A stretch of 64,000 nucleotides of DNA, taken from positions 1,610,662 to 1,674,661 of the forward strand of contig NZ_CP129104.1 in NCBI RefSeq assembly GCF_030406605.1, written 5' to 3'. This document shows positions 15,412 to 25,029 of this stretch, piece by piece (within the stretch, counting starts at the first letter, position 1; every line of letters starts with the position of its first letter). Source of the DNA: Curtobacterium sp. 458. GTDB lineage: Bacteria > Actinomycetota > Actinomycetes > Actinomycetales > Microbacteriaceae. The translations under genes were made by a program, and so were the position numbers. The notes under the pieces were generated by a model that ran no database searches, had not been told where the DNA came from, and saw nothing but the letters and a program-made list of their open reading frames with translations.

Positions 15412-17706
15412 TCAGCCGGCCACCGGTGTGAGCCGCACCGGCACGGCCTTCGACACCGGGGTGTTGCTGCCCCTCGCGGCGCTGTCGAGCGGCACGAGGA
15501 CGTTCGCCTCGGGGAAGTACGCGGCCGCGCAGCCCTTCGCGCTCGGGTAGGCGACGATGCGCTGGTCGCGGAGCACCCGCTCGACGTCGTCGTGCCAGAC
15601 CGTGGTGACGTCGACGTGCTGCCCGTCCTCGAGTCCGAGCTCGGCGAGGTCCTCCGGGTTCACGAAGACGACGTGCCGCCCCTTCTTGATGCCGCGGTAC
15701 CGGTCGTTGAGGCTGTAGATGGTGGTGTTGTACTGGTCGTGGCTGCGCAGGGTCTGCAGCAGCAGGGTGCCCTCGGGGCGCTCGACGTGTTCGAGCTCGT
15801 TGACGGTGAGCATCGCCTTGCCGGACTTCGTGGCGAAGGTCCGCGAATCGCGCGGGCCGTTCGGCAGCACGAAGCCCTCCTTGCTGCCGGCTCGGCGGGA
15901 GTAGTCGTCGAAGCCCGGCACGACGTGGCTGATGTGGTCACGGACGACGCCGTAGTCGTCGCGCATCGCCTCCCACGCGATCGGCACCCGGTCGCCGAGG
16001 ACGGCGCGGGCGAGCTCGCAGACGATCGCGACCTCGGACCGGAGGCCCGGTGCGACCGGCGGCACCTGGCCGTGGCTGCCGTGCACGGAGCAGACGGTGT
16101 CCTCGACCGAGACGAACTGCGGTCCCGAGGCCTGGACGTCGACCTCGGTGCGGCCCATCGTCGGCAGGATGAGGGCCTCCTTCCCGACGACGGCGTGCGA
16201 GCGGTTCAGCTTCGTGGACACCTGGACGGTCATCTCGGTACCGCGGAACGCCGCTTCGGCGAGCTGGGAGTCGGAGATCGCGCCGACGAGGTTGCCGCCC
16301 ATCCCCATCCAGAACCGCACGTCGCCGCGCTGCATCGCCTGGATGCCCTTGAGCGCGTCGACGCCGTGCTCACGTGGCGGGTCGAAGTGGAACTCCTCCG
16401 CCAGGGCGTCGAGGAAGGTGTCGGGCATCTGCTCCCAGATCCCCATCGTGCGGTCGCCCTGCACGTTGCTGTGCCCGCGGATCGGGGAGGCGCCGGCGCC
16501 GGGCTTGCCGATGTTCCCGCGGAGCAGCAGGAGGTTGATGATCTCCTTGATCGTGTCGACGGCCTTGGTGTGCTGGGTGATGCCCATCGCCCACGTGATG
16601 ATCGTCCGTTCCGAGCGCAGGTAGCGGTCGGCGAGCTCGTCGATCTCGGTGAGGGACAGTCCCGTGGCGCGGACGACCTCGTCGTCGTCGACCTGCAGGA
16701 TGTGCTGCACGAAGGCGTCGTAGCCGCTCGTGTGCTCGTCGATGAACGCCCGGTCCACCACGGTGCCCGGGGCCGCCTGCTCGGCGAGGACGACCCGCTT
16801 CGCGACCGCCTGCAGCAGCGCCATGTCGCCGCCGAGCCGGATCTGCAGGAACTGGTCGGCGATCTGGGTGCCGTGGCCGACGACCCCGCGGACGCGCTGC
16901 GGGTTCTTGTAGCGGCGGAGGCCGGCCTCGGGGAGTGGGTTCACGGCGACGATCTCCGCGCCGTTCTGCTTGGCGTCCTCGAGCGCGGTGAGCATGCGGG
17001 GGTGGTTCGTGCCGGGGTTCTGCCCCATCACGATGATGAGCTCGGTCTGCTCGAAGTCGTCGTAGGCGATGGTCGACTTGCCGATGCCGACGACTTCGGC
17101 CATCGCGAGGCTCGTCGACTCGTGGCACATGTTCGAGCAGTCCGGCAGGTTGTTCGTCCCGAAGGCCCGGACGAAGAGCTGGTAGACGAACGCCGCTTCG
17201 TTCGAGGTGCGTCCGGACGTGTAGAACGACGCCTGGTCCGGGCTGTCGAGGCCGTTGAGGTGCTCTGCGATGAGCTCGTACGCGCGCTCCCAGCTGACGG
17301 GCTCGTAGTGGTCCTTCCCCGCGGGCTTCCACACCGGCTCGGTCAGGCGACCCTGCATACCGAGCCAGTACTCGGTCTTGCCGGCGAGGTCGTCGACGGA
17401 GTGCTCCGCCCAGAAGGTCCGCGGCACGGTGACCGGGGTGGCCTCCCACACCACGGCCTTGCCGCCGTTCTCGCAGAACTCCGCGGTCTTGCGCTTGTCC
17501 GGGTCGGGCCAGGCGCAGCTCATGCAGTCGTACCCGCCCTTCTGGTTCAGGGCGAGCATGAGCTTGGCGGTCCGCGCGGCACCGAGCTGTTCGAGCGCGG
17601 GCCCCATCGAGTGCAGGACGCCGGGGACCCCGGCGGCCCAGTCCTTCGGCTCACCGACCTCGAGGCCGGCGTCCGTCACGTCGTCGGTCGGGGGCTGCTT
17701 CGTCAT
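15412..17706 (-). CDS. FdhF/YdeP-family molybdopterin oxidoreductase
   Basis: A 764-residue Mo-bisMGD enzyme. It has the YdeP-style N-terminal [13 protein letters not shown] (C61 and C64) instead of the four-Cys cluster of classical formate dehydrogenases, the active-site stretch [10 protein letters not shown] (C194 as candidate Mo ligand), [12 protein letters not shown] and a C-terminal molydopterin-dinucleotide domain ([20 protein letters not shown]). No signal peptide: cytosolic. No electron-transfer subunit is next to it, so the partner is unknown. ATG overlaps the fdhD stop (ATGA), coupling it to the sulfurase needed for its maturation. Family members are called formate dehydrogenase H-like, but substrates are largely untested. 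Confidence 0.85.
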   Translation of the reverse strand: MTKQPPTDDVTDAGLEVGEPKDWAAGVPGVLHSMGPALEQLGAARTAKLMLALNQKGGYDCMSCAWPDPDKRKTAEFCENGGKAVVWEATPVTVPRTFWAEHSVDDLAGKTEYWLGMQGRLTEPVWKPAGKDHYEPVSWERAYELIAEHLNGLDSPDQASFYTSGRTSNEAAFVYQLFVRAFGTNNLPDCSNMCHESTSLAMAEVVGIGKSTIAYDDFEQTELIIVMGQNPGTNHPRMLTALEDAKQNGAEIVAVNPLPEAGLRRYKNPQRVRGVVGHGTQIADQFLQIRLGGDMALLQAVAKRVVLAEQAAPGTVVDRAFIDEHTSGYDAFVQHILQVDDDEVVRATGLSLTEIDELADRYLRSERTIITWAMGITQHTKAVDTIKEIINLLLLRGNIGKPGAGASPIRGHSNVQGDRTMGIWEQMPDTFLDALAEEFHFDPPREHGVDALKGIQAMQRGDVRFWMGMGGNLVGAISDSQLAEAAFRGTEMTVQVSTKLNRSHAVVGKEALILPTMGRTEVDVQASGPQFVSVEDTVCSVHGSHGQVPPVAPGLRSEVAIVCELARAVLGDRVPIAWEAMRDDYGVVRDHISHVVPGFDDYSRRAGSKEGFVLPNGPRDSRTFATKSGKAMLTVNELEHVERPEGTLLLQTLRSHDQYNTTIYSLNDRYRGIKKGRHVVFVNPEDLAELGLEDGQHVDVTTVWHDDVERVLRDQRIVAYPSAKGCAAAYFPEANVLVPLDSAARGSNTPVSKAVPVRLTPVAG

Positions 17707-18584
17707 CGGGCGTTCACGGTCTCTCGGTCGCTGCTGCTGTCGGTGGTGGTGTCGGGTTCGACGATGCGCTCGGGTCGGCTGTAGACGACCATGCTCTGGC
17801 CGCGGAGGAACCCGACGATCGTGATGCCGACCTCGTTCGCGAGGTCGACGGCGAGCGACGACGGTGCGGACACCGCGGCGAGCACCGGGATCCCGGCCAT
17901 CGAGGCCTTCTGTGTCAACTCGAAGCTCGCGCGGCCGCTCACCATGAGCACGGTGCCGGTGAGGGGCAGACGCCCGTCCTTCACCGCCCAGCCGATGACC
18001 TTGTCGACGGCGTTGTGCCGGCCCACGTCCTCGCGGAGGACGAGCATCCGCCCGGTGCGTCCGTCGAAGAGCGCTGCGGCGTGCAGGCCGCCCGTCTTCT
18101 CGAACACGGCCTGCTGGTCGCGGAGCAGGTCGGGGAACGTCGCGAGGAGCGCCGGGTCGAGGACGAGGTCGTCGTGCAGGACGGCGTGCTGCGAGGTCGT
18201 CCGGACGGCGTCGATGCTCGCCTTGCCGCAGAGCCCGCACGAGCTCGTCGTGTAGAAGGCACGCTCCAGGCTCGGATCCGGCGCGGGGACACCGGGCGCG
18301 AGGGTGACGTCGAGCACGTTGTACGTGTTGAGCCCCTCCTCGGTCGCTCCCGCGCAGTACCGGGCAGCGAGGAAGTCGTCACCGCGTGCGATGACCCCCT
18401 CGGACACGAGGAAGCCCGCGGCGAGGTCGACGTCGTTCCCCGGAGTCCGCATCGTGATAGCGAGGGACGAGCCGCCGACCCGGATCTCGAGCGGCTCCTC
18501 GACGGCGAGCAGGTCCTCCCGGACCGACCGCGAGGTGCCGACCGTGATGCGGGTGACCCGCTTCCGTGCGGTGATCCGGTTCAT
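17703..18584 (-). CDS. fdhD: Formate dehydrogenase sulfurase FdhD
   Basis: A 293-residue accessory protein that moves sulfur from a cysteine desulfurase to the Mo-bisMGD cofactor before it is put into the oxidoreductase. The essential CxxC is [10 protein letters not shown] (C116 and C119); downstream are the cofactor-binding segments [22 protein letters not shown] and VSGRASFEL. The ATG is preceded by TAGACC then 6 nt, a degenerate leaderless-promoter layout. It overlaps the FdhF-like gene, which supports dedicated service to it. Confidence 0.93.
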   Translation of the reverse strand: MNRITARKRVTRITVGTSRSVREDLLAVEEPLEIRVGGSSLAITMRTPGNDVDLAAGFLVSEGVIARGDDFLAARYCAGATEEGLNTYNVLDVTLAPGVPAPDPSLERAFYTTSSCGLCGKASIDAVRTTSQHAVLHDDLVLDPALLATFPDLLRDQQAVFEKTGGLHAAALFDGRTGRMLVLREDVGRHNAVDKVIGWAVKDGRLPLTGTVLMVSGRASFELTQKASMAGIPVLAAVSAPSSLAVDLANEVGITIVGFLRGQSMVVYSRPERIVEPDTTTDSSSDRETVNAR

Positions 18585-18631
18585 GGCTCGGGTCTACCAC
18601 CCGCACCCGTCGCCCACCAGTGCGGTGCGGG

Positions 18632-19801
18632 TCACGTCCACGGCAGACGGAGTGCCGGCACGACGGCACCGGCCCGCACGCCGCCCGCCTCGACGACCGC
18701 CAGCCCGTCCGCGTCCGCCAGCCCGCGGAGCATCGCCGGCGACTGGTGGGTGGTCGGCACCGCGCCGTCCGGGGTCGACCGGTACGCGAGGACGAGCGCA
18801 CCCGGGCGTTCGTTCGGTACGTCGGCGGCGATCGGCACCCGGTCCGGCTCGTCGAGGGCACGTCCGGTCATCCCGGCCACGAGCGGACCGCCGAGCAGCA
18901 CCGCGCCGACCATCGCCGCCATCGGGTTGCCCGGCAGGCAGAGGTACAGCGTCCGGCCGCGTCGGGCGAGCATCGTCGGCCGTCCTGGTCGCACGTCGAC
19001 GCGGTCGACGACGAGTTCCGCGCCGATCCGTCCCAGCGCGCCGCGGACGTGGTCGGTCGACGACCCGGCCGTCCCGCCCGTCGTCACGACCAACCGCTCG
19101 ATGGCGTCACCGAGCACCCGTTCGGTCGCCGCGGGGTCGTCGGACACCCGCTCGGCGGTGCCCGTCGACGCACCGAACCCCTGCAGGACGGCGGGGAGCG
19201 TCATGGTGAACACGTCCCGGACCCGACCGGGTTCCGGGACACCCCGCCCGACGATCTCGTCCCCGAGCACGGCGACGCGGACGGTCGGCGCGGGGACGAC
19301 GTCGAGGTCGTCGACGCCCGAAGCGGCGGCGAGGGCGATCCGGGGCGGTGTGAGCACGGTCCCTGCGGCGAAGAGCAGCTCCCCGACGGAGATCTCCTCG
19401 CCCGCGGGCCGGACGTGTCGACGGATCCCGATGGTGTGCCGCACGAGCCGTCCGTCGACGACGTCGGCGTCCTCCGAGCGCACGACCGACGTCGTCCCGG
19501 GCGGGATCGGCGCCCCGGTCGTGATCGGCCGCGCCCGACCCGCGTCGAGCCGCTCGGTCGACGGAGCCGCCCCGGCGACGATCGCGGCGCCGAGCGACCA
19601 CGGGCCCTCGCCCGCCACCGCCCAGCCGTCCATCGCGGCGCCGTCGTGGCCGGGGACGGCGCCGGGGGCGGTCAGGTCCGACGCGAGCACCCGCCCGAGA
19701 CCGTCCGCGAGCTCCACCCGGACACCGGGCTCGCACAGTGCAGCCCCGGCCGCGTGCGCCGCTGCCCGGGCGTCGGCCCACTGCGCCGGGCCGCCCGTCA
19801 C
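18632..19801 (-). CDS. moeA: Molybdopterin molybdenumtransferase MoeA
   Basis: A 389-residue MoeA/GphE protein that inserts molybdate into adenylated molybdopterin. Visible: the AAMDGWAV segment near 55-62, the TTGGTAGSSTDHV loop (a variant of the usual TTGGVSxGxxD) and LPGNPMAAM. Domain order MoeA_N, MoCF-binding, MoeA_C fits. GTG start overlaps the stop of the DUF6457 gene (GTGA). Third gene of the mobA-DUF6457-moeA operon; fdhD begins 47 nt downstream. Confidence 0.9.
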   Translation of the reverse strand: MTGGPAQWADARAAAHAAGAALCEPGVRVELADGLGRVLASDLTAPGAVPGHDGAAMDGWAVAGEGPWSLGAAIVAGAAPSTERLDAGRARPITTGAPIPPGTTSVVRSEDADVVDGRLVRHTIGIRRHVRPAGEEISVGELLFAAGTVLTPPRIALAAASGVDDLDVVPAPTVRVAVLGDEIVGRGVPEPGRVRDVFTMTLPAVLQGFGASTGTAERVSDDPAATERVLGDAIERLVVTTGGTAGSSTDHVRGALGRIGAELVVDRVDVRPGRPTMLARRGRTLYLCLPGNPMAAMVGAVLLGGPLVAGMTGRALDEPDRVPIAADVPNERPGALVLAYRSTPDGAVPTTHQSPAMLRGLADADGLAVVEAGGVRAGAVVPALRLPWT

Positions 19802-20064
19802 GCTCCGTCCTGCTCGGCGCGCGCCGCGGCGAGGCGGGTCGCGGTGGCGACGGCGTCGGACAGGTCCTCGGTGCTGCCGCCGCGGAGCCCGGCCGCGTAC
19901 CCGACGAGGAACGTGGTCAGCGGCGCGGCCGGCCGTGCCACCCCGTGCGCGGCGTCGCGGGCGAGGTCGAGCACGACACCGATGTCGATGGCGGAGTCTG
20001 CGGGCAGACCGAGCGCCTCGGCGAGCTCGGCCCTCCACCCTGCGAGGACGTCGTCTGTGGTCAT
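19798..20064 (-). CDS. DUF6457 domain protein
   Basis: An 88-residue helical protein placed between mobA and moeA. It matches, from memory, DUF6457, which is typically encoded beside Mo-cofactor genes in actinobacteria. The ATG at 20064 is chosen; a TTG at 20076 is possible. Contains the motif LDLARDAAHGVARPAAPLTTFLVG. The position suggests a role in cofactor making or quality control; nothing more can be said. Confidence 0.75.
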   Translation of the reverse strand: MTTDDVLAGWRAELAEALGLPADSAIDIGVVLDLARDAAHGVARPAAPLTTFLVGYAAGLRGGSTEDLSDAVATATRLAAARAEQDGA

Positions 20065-20109
20065 GTCGCCAGTCAAGCAGTGCCGGGGACACCGGGCCTC
20101 GCGACGGGC

Positions 20110-20697
20110 TCAGGTGAGCCGTTCGGCGTCGTCCGGGGTGTCGACGTCCGCGCAGAGTGCGGAGGGCACCGGCACCTCCACGAGCGTGAGCGGAGCGGTC
20201 AGCCGACGGAGCGACGCACCGACGACCTCGTCGAGGCTGTCGACCGCAGTCCGGAGGGCCGTCGACCGGTACAACGCCAGGAGCGGCTGGCGGCGTCCGT
20301 CGTCGTCGACCGCGACCCACCCGTCCCGATCTGCATCGTCGTCTGCGGGATCGACGGCTCGGAGCAGGAGCGTCACGGCCTCCACCGGCCGGACCAGGTC
20401 GCAGGCCAGCACCAGCGTGAGCGGGGCGCTCGCCGGAACCGCGCCGAAGCCCGCTGCGAGCCCGCTCACCGGACCGCCGAACGGCGGGTCCTCACGGACG
20501 AGCACGATCCCGGTCGGCGTTCGGGCGTCCTCCCTCGACCCCACCAGGACCGTCCGCCGGGCGCCGGCGGCGGCGTGCACCGCGCGGTCGAGGAGGGTGT
20601 CACCGGGCGCGCCGAGCGCGGTCTTGTCGATGCCCCCGAGACGCGCGGCGCGTCCGCCTGCGAGCAGGACGGCGTCGAACGACGGGAGGGCGGACAC
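20110..20697 (-). CDS. mobA: Molybdenum cofactor guanylyltransferase MobA
   Basis: A 195-residue NTP-transferase that adds GMP to Mo-molybdopterin to give the MGD form used by FdhF-type enzymes. N-terminal nucleotide motif LLAGGRAARLGGIDKTAL (11-28), second motif ALDLVRP-like LACDLVRPVE (Asp binding Mg). GTG start lies 6 nt after TAGCGT with no ribosome-binding site: leaderless. First gene of the mobA-DUF6457-moeA operon. Confidence 0.88.
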   Translation of the reverse strand: MSALPSFDAVLLAGGRAARLGGIDKTALGAPGDTLLDRAVHAAAGARRTVLVGSREDARTPTGIVLVREDPPFGGPVSGLAAGFGAVPASAPLTLVLACDLVRPVEAVTLLLRAVDPADDDADRDGWVAVDDDGRRQPLLALYRSTALRTAVDSLDEVVGASLRRLTAPLTLVEVPVPSALCADVDTPDDAERLT

Positions 20698-20703
20698 GTC
20701 CGC

Positions 20704-20709
20704 ACGCTA
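20704..20709 (-). promoter_or_regulatory. Leaderless -10 box of mobA
   Basis: Minus strand TAGCGT - GCGGAC - GTG: the -10 hexamer ends 6 nt before the mobA start codon. The short gap to the GT39 gene (20698-20791) also holds one arm-like GGAGGCACG but no matching partner. Confidence 0.6.
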
Positions 20710-20791
20710 CCGGCCTGGAGGCACGGCTCGACTCCGCCACGCACCGCTCGACCGCACGCGGGCCGTGTCGCGGCACGTGGCCGGTCCGCGC

Positions 20792-22867
20792 TCAGTGGCA
20801 GCGTTCCAGGGTGAAGGACGGCTCGGCGTCGAACCCACCGCGGACGGTTCCGGACGGGCCGCTCGACGTGGACGTCGACCCCCAGTGCCGCACGGTCGTG
20901 CACCCGAGCGCGTCGGTCGCCTGCACGACGGGGTCGCTGCTCGTGGCCGAGGACGCGACGACGAGGAGCCGGTCGGTCCCGGTCGCGACGAGTCGCTCGA
21001 TCTGGGCCGCGGTGAACACCGGCACGTGCCCGGAGAACCCGCCGTCGGTGAGGACCTCGCGCCCGGTGTCGCCGATGACGTCCGCGGAGATGCGCCACGA
21101 GTCCGTGAGGAACAGCGGCCGTCCGTCCTGCCCGCCACCGTCCTGCTCGGCCGTGCGGACGAGGGAGGCCTCGCTCGCCGACAACGACGGGTGACCACCC
21201 CAGACGTCCGGCACCGAGACGTGGAACGCCGAGTGCAGCACGACGCTCCGGTCCGCCCCGGCCATCCCCTGTCGGGCGAGAGCGAACGCCCGCTCCGGAG
21301 TGCGACCACCGAAGGCGTACGCCCCGGTGCCGGTGCCGACCGAGGCATCGCCGCCGCTGCCGTCCCGAGCCGCGTCGAGGGCCTGCAGCGAGAAACAGGC
21401 CGGCCCGGCGACGACCGCGGCGACGAGCAGAGCCGTCGTCGCCCGTCGCCCGCGCGTGCCGGTCCGCACGGAGACACCGCCCCAGTGCACGAGCAGCGCG
21501 ATGAGCGCGGCGATCGTCAGCCCCACCGCCACCGCGCCGAGCACCACCGGTTCGGCGGACGACCGCGCGAGCCACGTCCACCAGGCGCCCTGCACCACGA
21601 GGAGCCCGACCGGGACGGCGCGGAGCCGTCGGTCCGCAGCGTCGACCAGGGACGCCGCGCCCCACCAGCCGACCGCAGCGAGCACGGCGAGCTGGACGCC
21701 GATGCCGGCGACGTAGGCGGTGTGCGGGAGTCGCATGACGGACAGCACCACGACCGCCGTGATCAGCCACACGCAGACCGTGACGAGCGCTGCGAAGGCG
21801 GGACGTGCCTCCCGGCCGGTGCGACGGGGCCACCACCGGACAGCACCGATCCCGATGCCGGCGACCGCGGCCGGCCACGACCAGCCCACCTGCGAGGCGT
21901 ACCGCGGCGAGAAGAGCTGCAGCAGGGTCGTCCCGGTGCGGTGCGGCACCCCGCCGAGGCCGTGGAAGCCGTGGGCCAGGTGCGCACCCGCGCGGGCGAA
22001 CGCACCGCCGAGCGCGTTGACGGCGCCGGGCCACGCGCCGGGCAGGAACCGGTCGACGCCGTTGTACCCGAACACCATCGCGAACACGCTGTCGTCCGTC
22101 GAGCCGTCGACGTAGGGGTGGTCCGCCGTCGGCAGCAGCTCGACCACCACCGACCACGCGAGGCTCGCGACGAGCGTCGACGCGACGAGCACCGTGACGT
22201 GCCCGAGCGTGCGACGCCACCGCGCCCCCGGGGCCGACAGCGCCACCACCGTCCCGACCACGAGCGCGGGGACGACCAGCCACGCCTGGAGCATCTTCGC
22301 CTGGAAACCCACCCCGACGAAGAGCCCCGCGAGCACGAGCGGCCACCAGCGCCCGGTCAGGGCGGCACGCTGCCACCAGACGAGCGCGACGGCGAGGGCC
22401 ATCGTGAGGAGCCCGTCCTCCATCGGGTGGCCGAACATCGACACGAAGATCGGGGTGGCCGCCGCGAGGGCCGCCGCGACGAGTCCGACCCGGGCGCCGG
22501 TCCAGCGCAGCCCCACGACCGACACCGCCACGGTCGTGACAGCGCCCTCGACCACCTGCGGCAGCGCGAGCGCGGCGGTGGACATGCCGAACACGTGCAC
22601 GCTGATCGCCTGGGGGACCGCGAAGCCCGCGAGCTTGTCGAGCGTGACGGTCGCGCCGGGATCGAACGAACCGCTGAGGAACGCGGGCAGGGACTCGGAC
22701 ATCGAGCGGGCCGCGGCGGCGTAGAAGTCCGAGTCGCCGCCCCGTGCGAGGTTCCAGCTCGTCAGGACGGCGCCGAGCACGACGACGAGGGTGAGGACGG
22801 CGAGCTGGCGCCGCGGCTGGTGCAGCCAGCGGGCGGGACGCGCACCGGTGCGGTCGGGCATGGTCAT
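20792..22867 (-). CDS. GT39-type membrane glycosyltransferase (YkcB/ArnT-like)
   Basis: A 691-residue integral membrane protein with about a dozen transmembrane segments. The first periplasmic loop carries ARGGDSDFYAAAARSM with the acidic residue expected of GT-C enzymes, followed by DKLAGFAVPQAISVHVFGM. The C-terminal part (from about 480) is a soluble outer domain ending in SFTLERCH. GT39/PMT relatives move a sugar from a polyprenyl-phosphate donor to lipid or protein on the outer face of the membrane. ATG at 22867; a CACATT box sits 6 nt before it, a weak leaderless layout. Monocistronic. Confidence 0.8.
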   Translation of the reverse strand: MTMPDRTGARPARWLHQPRRQLAVLTLVVVLGAVLTSWNLARGGDSDFYAAAARSMSESLPAFLSGSFDPGATVTLDKLAGFAVPQAISVHVFGMSTAALALPQVVEGAVTTVAVSVVGLRWTGARVGLVAAALAAATPIFVSMFGHPMEDGLLTMALAVALVWWQRAALTGRWWPLVLAGLFVGVGFQAKMLQAWLVVPALVVGTVVALSAPGARWRRTLGHVTVLVASTLVASLAWSVVVELLPTADHPYVDGSTDDSVFAMVFGYNGVDRFLPGAWPGAVNALGGAFARAGAHLAHGFHGLGGVPHRTGTTLLQLFSPRYASQVGWSWPAAVAGIGIGAVRWWPRRTGREARPAFAALVTVCVWLITAVVVLSVMRLPHTAYVAGIGVQLAVLAAVGWWGAASLVDAADRRLRAVPVGLLVVQGAWWTWLARSSAEPVVLGAVAVGLTIAALIALLVHWGGVSVRTGTRGRRATTALLVAAVVAGPACFSLQALDAARDGSGGDASVGTGTGAYAFGGRTPERAFALARQGMAGADRSVVLHSAFHVSVPDVWGGHPSLSASEASLVRTAEQDGGGQDGRPLFLTDSWRISADVIGDTGREVLTDGGFSGHVPVFTAAQIERLVATGTDRLLVVASSATSSDPVVQATDALGCTTVRHWGSTSTSSGPSGTVRGGFDAEPSFTLERCH

Positions 22868-22951
22868 GACGGCAATGTGGTGCCCGCGTCGATGAGGGAG
22901 CCGGAGATCCGTCCGGGTCCGGCAGCGGGTTCGTTCAGGCGGTGTCCGCTC

Positions 22952-23560
22952 TCAGGAACCGTCGCGGAGGTCGGCGAGCGTTCCGGCGGCCAAGGCGATG
23001 AGGTCGAAGGTCACCGTGCAGCCGTCCCCGAGCGGGGCCTGCGCGAGGAAGCCGACCGAGAACGGCTGCGCGCCGGGGTCGAGGCGGAAGGTCCGGACGA
23101 AGTCCCACGTCACGCCGTCGTCGGACGCGTGGAACGCGAACACGGGACCCACGCGGGCGATCCGTAGGGAAACGCTCGGACCGGAGAGCAGCCGGCCGTT
23201 CCCGTCGTCCGAGAAGCCGTCCGTCACGACGCTGACCACCATGTCCTCACCCTGCGGGGAGTGCTCGTCGCAGAGCTTCGCCCAGTGGTCCCGATCCGAC
23301 CACAGCGCGAGTGCTCCGGCGTCGAAGGTGGTCCGTTCACCGTGCACGGTCACGCGGGCGGAGAAGACGAAGTCGCCGTCCGGTGCGGGGAAGGCGAGGG
23401 CGGTGGCGCCGTGTTGCTGCGGCCCGCCGGCAGCGTCGTTCGTCCAGTCCACCCCTGCGGCCGACACGAGGGTCAGTGAACCGGTGTCGGAGTCGAGGTG
23501 AGCGGTGCCGTCGAGACCGGTCCAGTGGAGGGGCGGAAGGCCGGGGACACGGGTGGTCAC
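22952..23560 (-). CDS. DUF1349 concanavalin-like protein
   Basis: A 202-residue cytosolic beta-sandwich protein with the DUF1349 pattern (FSARVTVHGERTTFDAGALALWSDRDHWAKLCDE and SVVTDGFSDDGNG). Homologues are small carbohydrate-binding-like folds without assigned function. GTG start lies 6 nt after TACCGT (23572-23567), predicting a leaderless message. Divergent from the quinone-reductase gene. Confidence 0.8.
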   Translation of the reverse strand: MTTRVPGLPPLHWTGLDGTAHLDSDTGSLTLVSAAGVDWTNDAAGGPQQHGATALAFPAPDGDFVFSARVTVHGERTTFDAGALALWSDRDHWAKLCDEHSPQGEDMVVSVVTDGFSDDGNGRLLSGPSVSLRIARVGPVFAFHASDDGVTWDFVRTFRLDPGAQPFSVGFLAQAPLGDGCTVTFDLIALAAGTLADLRDGS

Positions 23561-23588
23561 GACCGCACGGTACCGGTTGGATGGGGTG

Positions 23589-24194
23589 GTGTCCGTGCTC
23601 ATCGTCACCGCCCACCCCGATCCCGAGTCGCTGACCCGCGCGATCGCGCGGGCACTCGCTCGCGCGCTGGAGGGCGACGGAGCGGCGCCCGTCGCGGTGG
23701 CCGACCTCGACGCGGAGGCGTTCGATCCTCGCTTCACGCTCGCCGACCGACATGCGTACCGGACCGGGCACGACGCTCCGGCCGACGTCGCGGCCGAGCG
23801 AGCGCGGCTGGACCACGTCGACGACCTCGTCCTCGTGTTCCCCGTGTACTGGTGGTCGATGCCGGCGCTGCTGAAGGGGTGGGTCGACCGGGTCTTCGGC
23901 AACGGCTGGGCATTCCGCGTCGGACCGGACGGCAGGATCGTGCGGCTCCTCGGCGACCTCACCGTGCACTTCGTCCCGATCGCCGGCGACGACGCGGGAC
24001 GGTACGGACGGCACGGCTACGACCAGGCCTTCACGGCGCAGGTCGAGCACGGCATCGTCGACTACTGCGGCGCTCGCAGGGGCGCGACCGCCTGGCTGCA
24101 CGAGTCGGAGACGGAGGATCCGGATGCCCGCTCGGCGACCGTCCGCGCCGTCGTCGAGGCCGTCCGCGACGCGGTGGTGCAGGCGCACCGGTAG
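23589..24194 (+). CDS. NAD(P)H quinone oxidoreductase-like flavodoxin-fold protein
   Basis: A 201-residue flavin reductase of the NQO/KefF family (PF02525): VLIVTAHPDPESLTRAIARAL at the start binds the FMN/FAD phosphate, and VFPVYWWSMPALLKGWVDRVF is the family signature. Two-electron reduction of quinones is the usual role. The start is taken as GTG 23589; GTG 23586 or TTG 23577 are alternatives. It is followed 9 nt later by a TetR gene. Confidence 0.83.
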   Translation: MSVLIVTAHPDPESLTRAIARALARALEGDGAAPVAVADLDAEAFDPRFTLADRHAYRTGHDAPADVAAERARLDHVDDLVLVFPVYWWSMPALLKGWVDRVFGNGWAFRVGPDGRIVRLLGDLTVHFVPIAGDDAGRYGRHGYDQAFTAQVEHGIVDYCGARRGATAWLHESETEDPDARSATVRAVVEAVRDAVVQAHR

Positions 24195-24197
24195 CGT
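24192..24197 (+). promoter_or_regulatory. Leaderless -10 box of the arr-operon tetR
   Basis: TAGCGT - GTCGGC - ATG: the hexamer overlaps the stop region of the quinone reductase gene and places the transcription start at the tetR ATG (24204). Confidence 0.6.
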
Positions 24198-24203
24198 GTC
24201 GGC

Positions 24204-24809
24204 ATGCCCCGCTTCACACCGCCGCCGGCCGACGCCGTCCGCGGACGACTCCTGGACGCGGCCCGCGACGAGTTCGCATCGCAGGGGGTGACCGGGGCGA
24301 AGGTCGAGCGGATCGCCGCCGCTGCCGACAGCAACAAGGCCCAGCTGTTCCACTACTTCGGCGGCAAGGACGGCTTGTACGAGGCGCTCCTCGAGCAGAC
24401 CGCGACCGAGCTCGCCGCCGAGGCCCCGCTCGACGTCGACGACCTGGCCGAGTACGCCGGTCGTCTGCACGACGCCTACACCCGTCGGCCGTGGGTGCCG
24501 CGGCTCCTGACCTGGCACCGGCTCGAGGGCCGTCCGGTCGAGTCGCTCGAGGGCGCCCGGGCGGACGCCGTCGCCACGGTCGAGGCAGCACAGCGAGCTG
24601 GCGTGCTGCCCCGGACCTTCCGACCGGCCGTGCTGCTCGGGCTGGTCGAGCACCTGGCGGCGTTCTGGGCGGAGACCGCGCCGGAGGCCGAGGGTCCCGT
24701 CGCGGCAGTGTCCCCGCAGCGGCGGCGGCAGGCCGTCGTCGACGCGGTGGCGGCGTTGCTCGGACGGTCGGCGGATTCCCGGCCGCGTGGGAGTTCGCTG
24801 GGCGCATGA
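24204..24809 (+). CDS. TetR family regulator
   Basis: A 201-residue TetR repressor: helix-turn-helix RLLDAARDEFASQGVTGAKVERIAAAADSNKAQLFHYFGGKDGLYEALL (about 15-62). The C-terminal half is a ligand-binding bundle (WHRLEGRPVESLEG). It starts a three-gene set with a 73-residue protein and arr, overlapping the former by ATGA. The setting suggests that it controls this operon and perhaps the quinone reductase, in response to an unknown signal. Confidence 0.87.
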   Translation: MPRFTPPPADAVRGRLLDAARDEFASQGVTGAKVERIAAAADSNKAQLFHYFGGKDGLYEALLEQTATELAAEAPLDVDDLAEYAGRLHDAYTRRPWVPRLLTWHRLEGRPVESLEGARADAVATVEAAQRAGVLPRTFRPAVLLGLVEHLAAFWAETAPEAEGPVAAVSPQRRRQAVVDAVAALLGRSADSRPRGSSLGA

Positions 24810-25027
24810 GCGAGTTCGTGAGGGACAACCCGGCCGCCGGACCCGAGGAGCCGGACGCGTACGGCATCGACCTCGTCGACGGCGACGAGCCGTCCGTCCG
24901 CCTGCTGGTGCGTGGCGAGCTGCCGGAGTCGGTCGAGCACGACGGCCGGACCTGGGTGGCCACCGACGAGACGCACGACCCTGGTGACGACGGCCCGCCG
25001 ATCGCCGTGTTCCGGCCGCAGGACTGA
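24806..25027 (+). CDS. Small acidic protein, unknown
   Basis: A 73-residue acidic protein (many Asp/Glu; SVRLLVRGELPESVEHDGRTWVATDE) whose ATG overlaps the tetR stop and whose stop is 2 nt from the arr start. The pattern looks like a short beta-rich domain. No family recognised; co-transcription with arr is clear. Confidence 0.65.
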   Translation: MSEFVRDNPAAGPEEPDAYGIDLVDGDEPSVRLLVRGELPESVEHDGRTWVATDETHDPGDDGPPIAVFRPQD

Positions 25028-25029
25028 CC

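Noticed and set aside
20713..20727. Tenth GGAGGC gene-end repeat after the GT39 gene
   Set aside because: Only one arm is recognisable; the partner GCCTCC is absent.
18620..23167. 1515-residue plus-strand frame
   Set aside because: Runs antisense to moeA, mobA and the GT39 gene, all of which have clear motifs.
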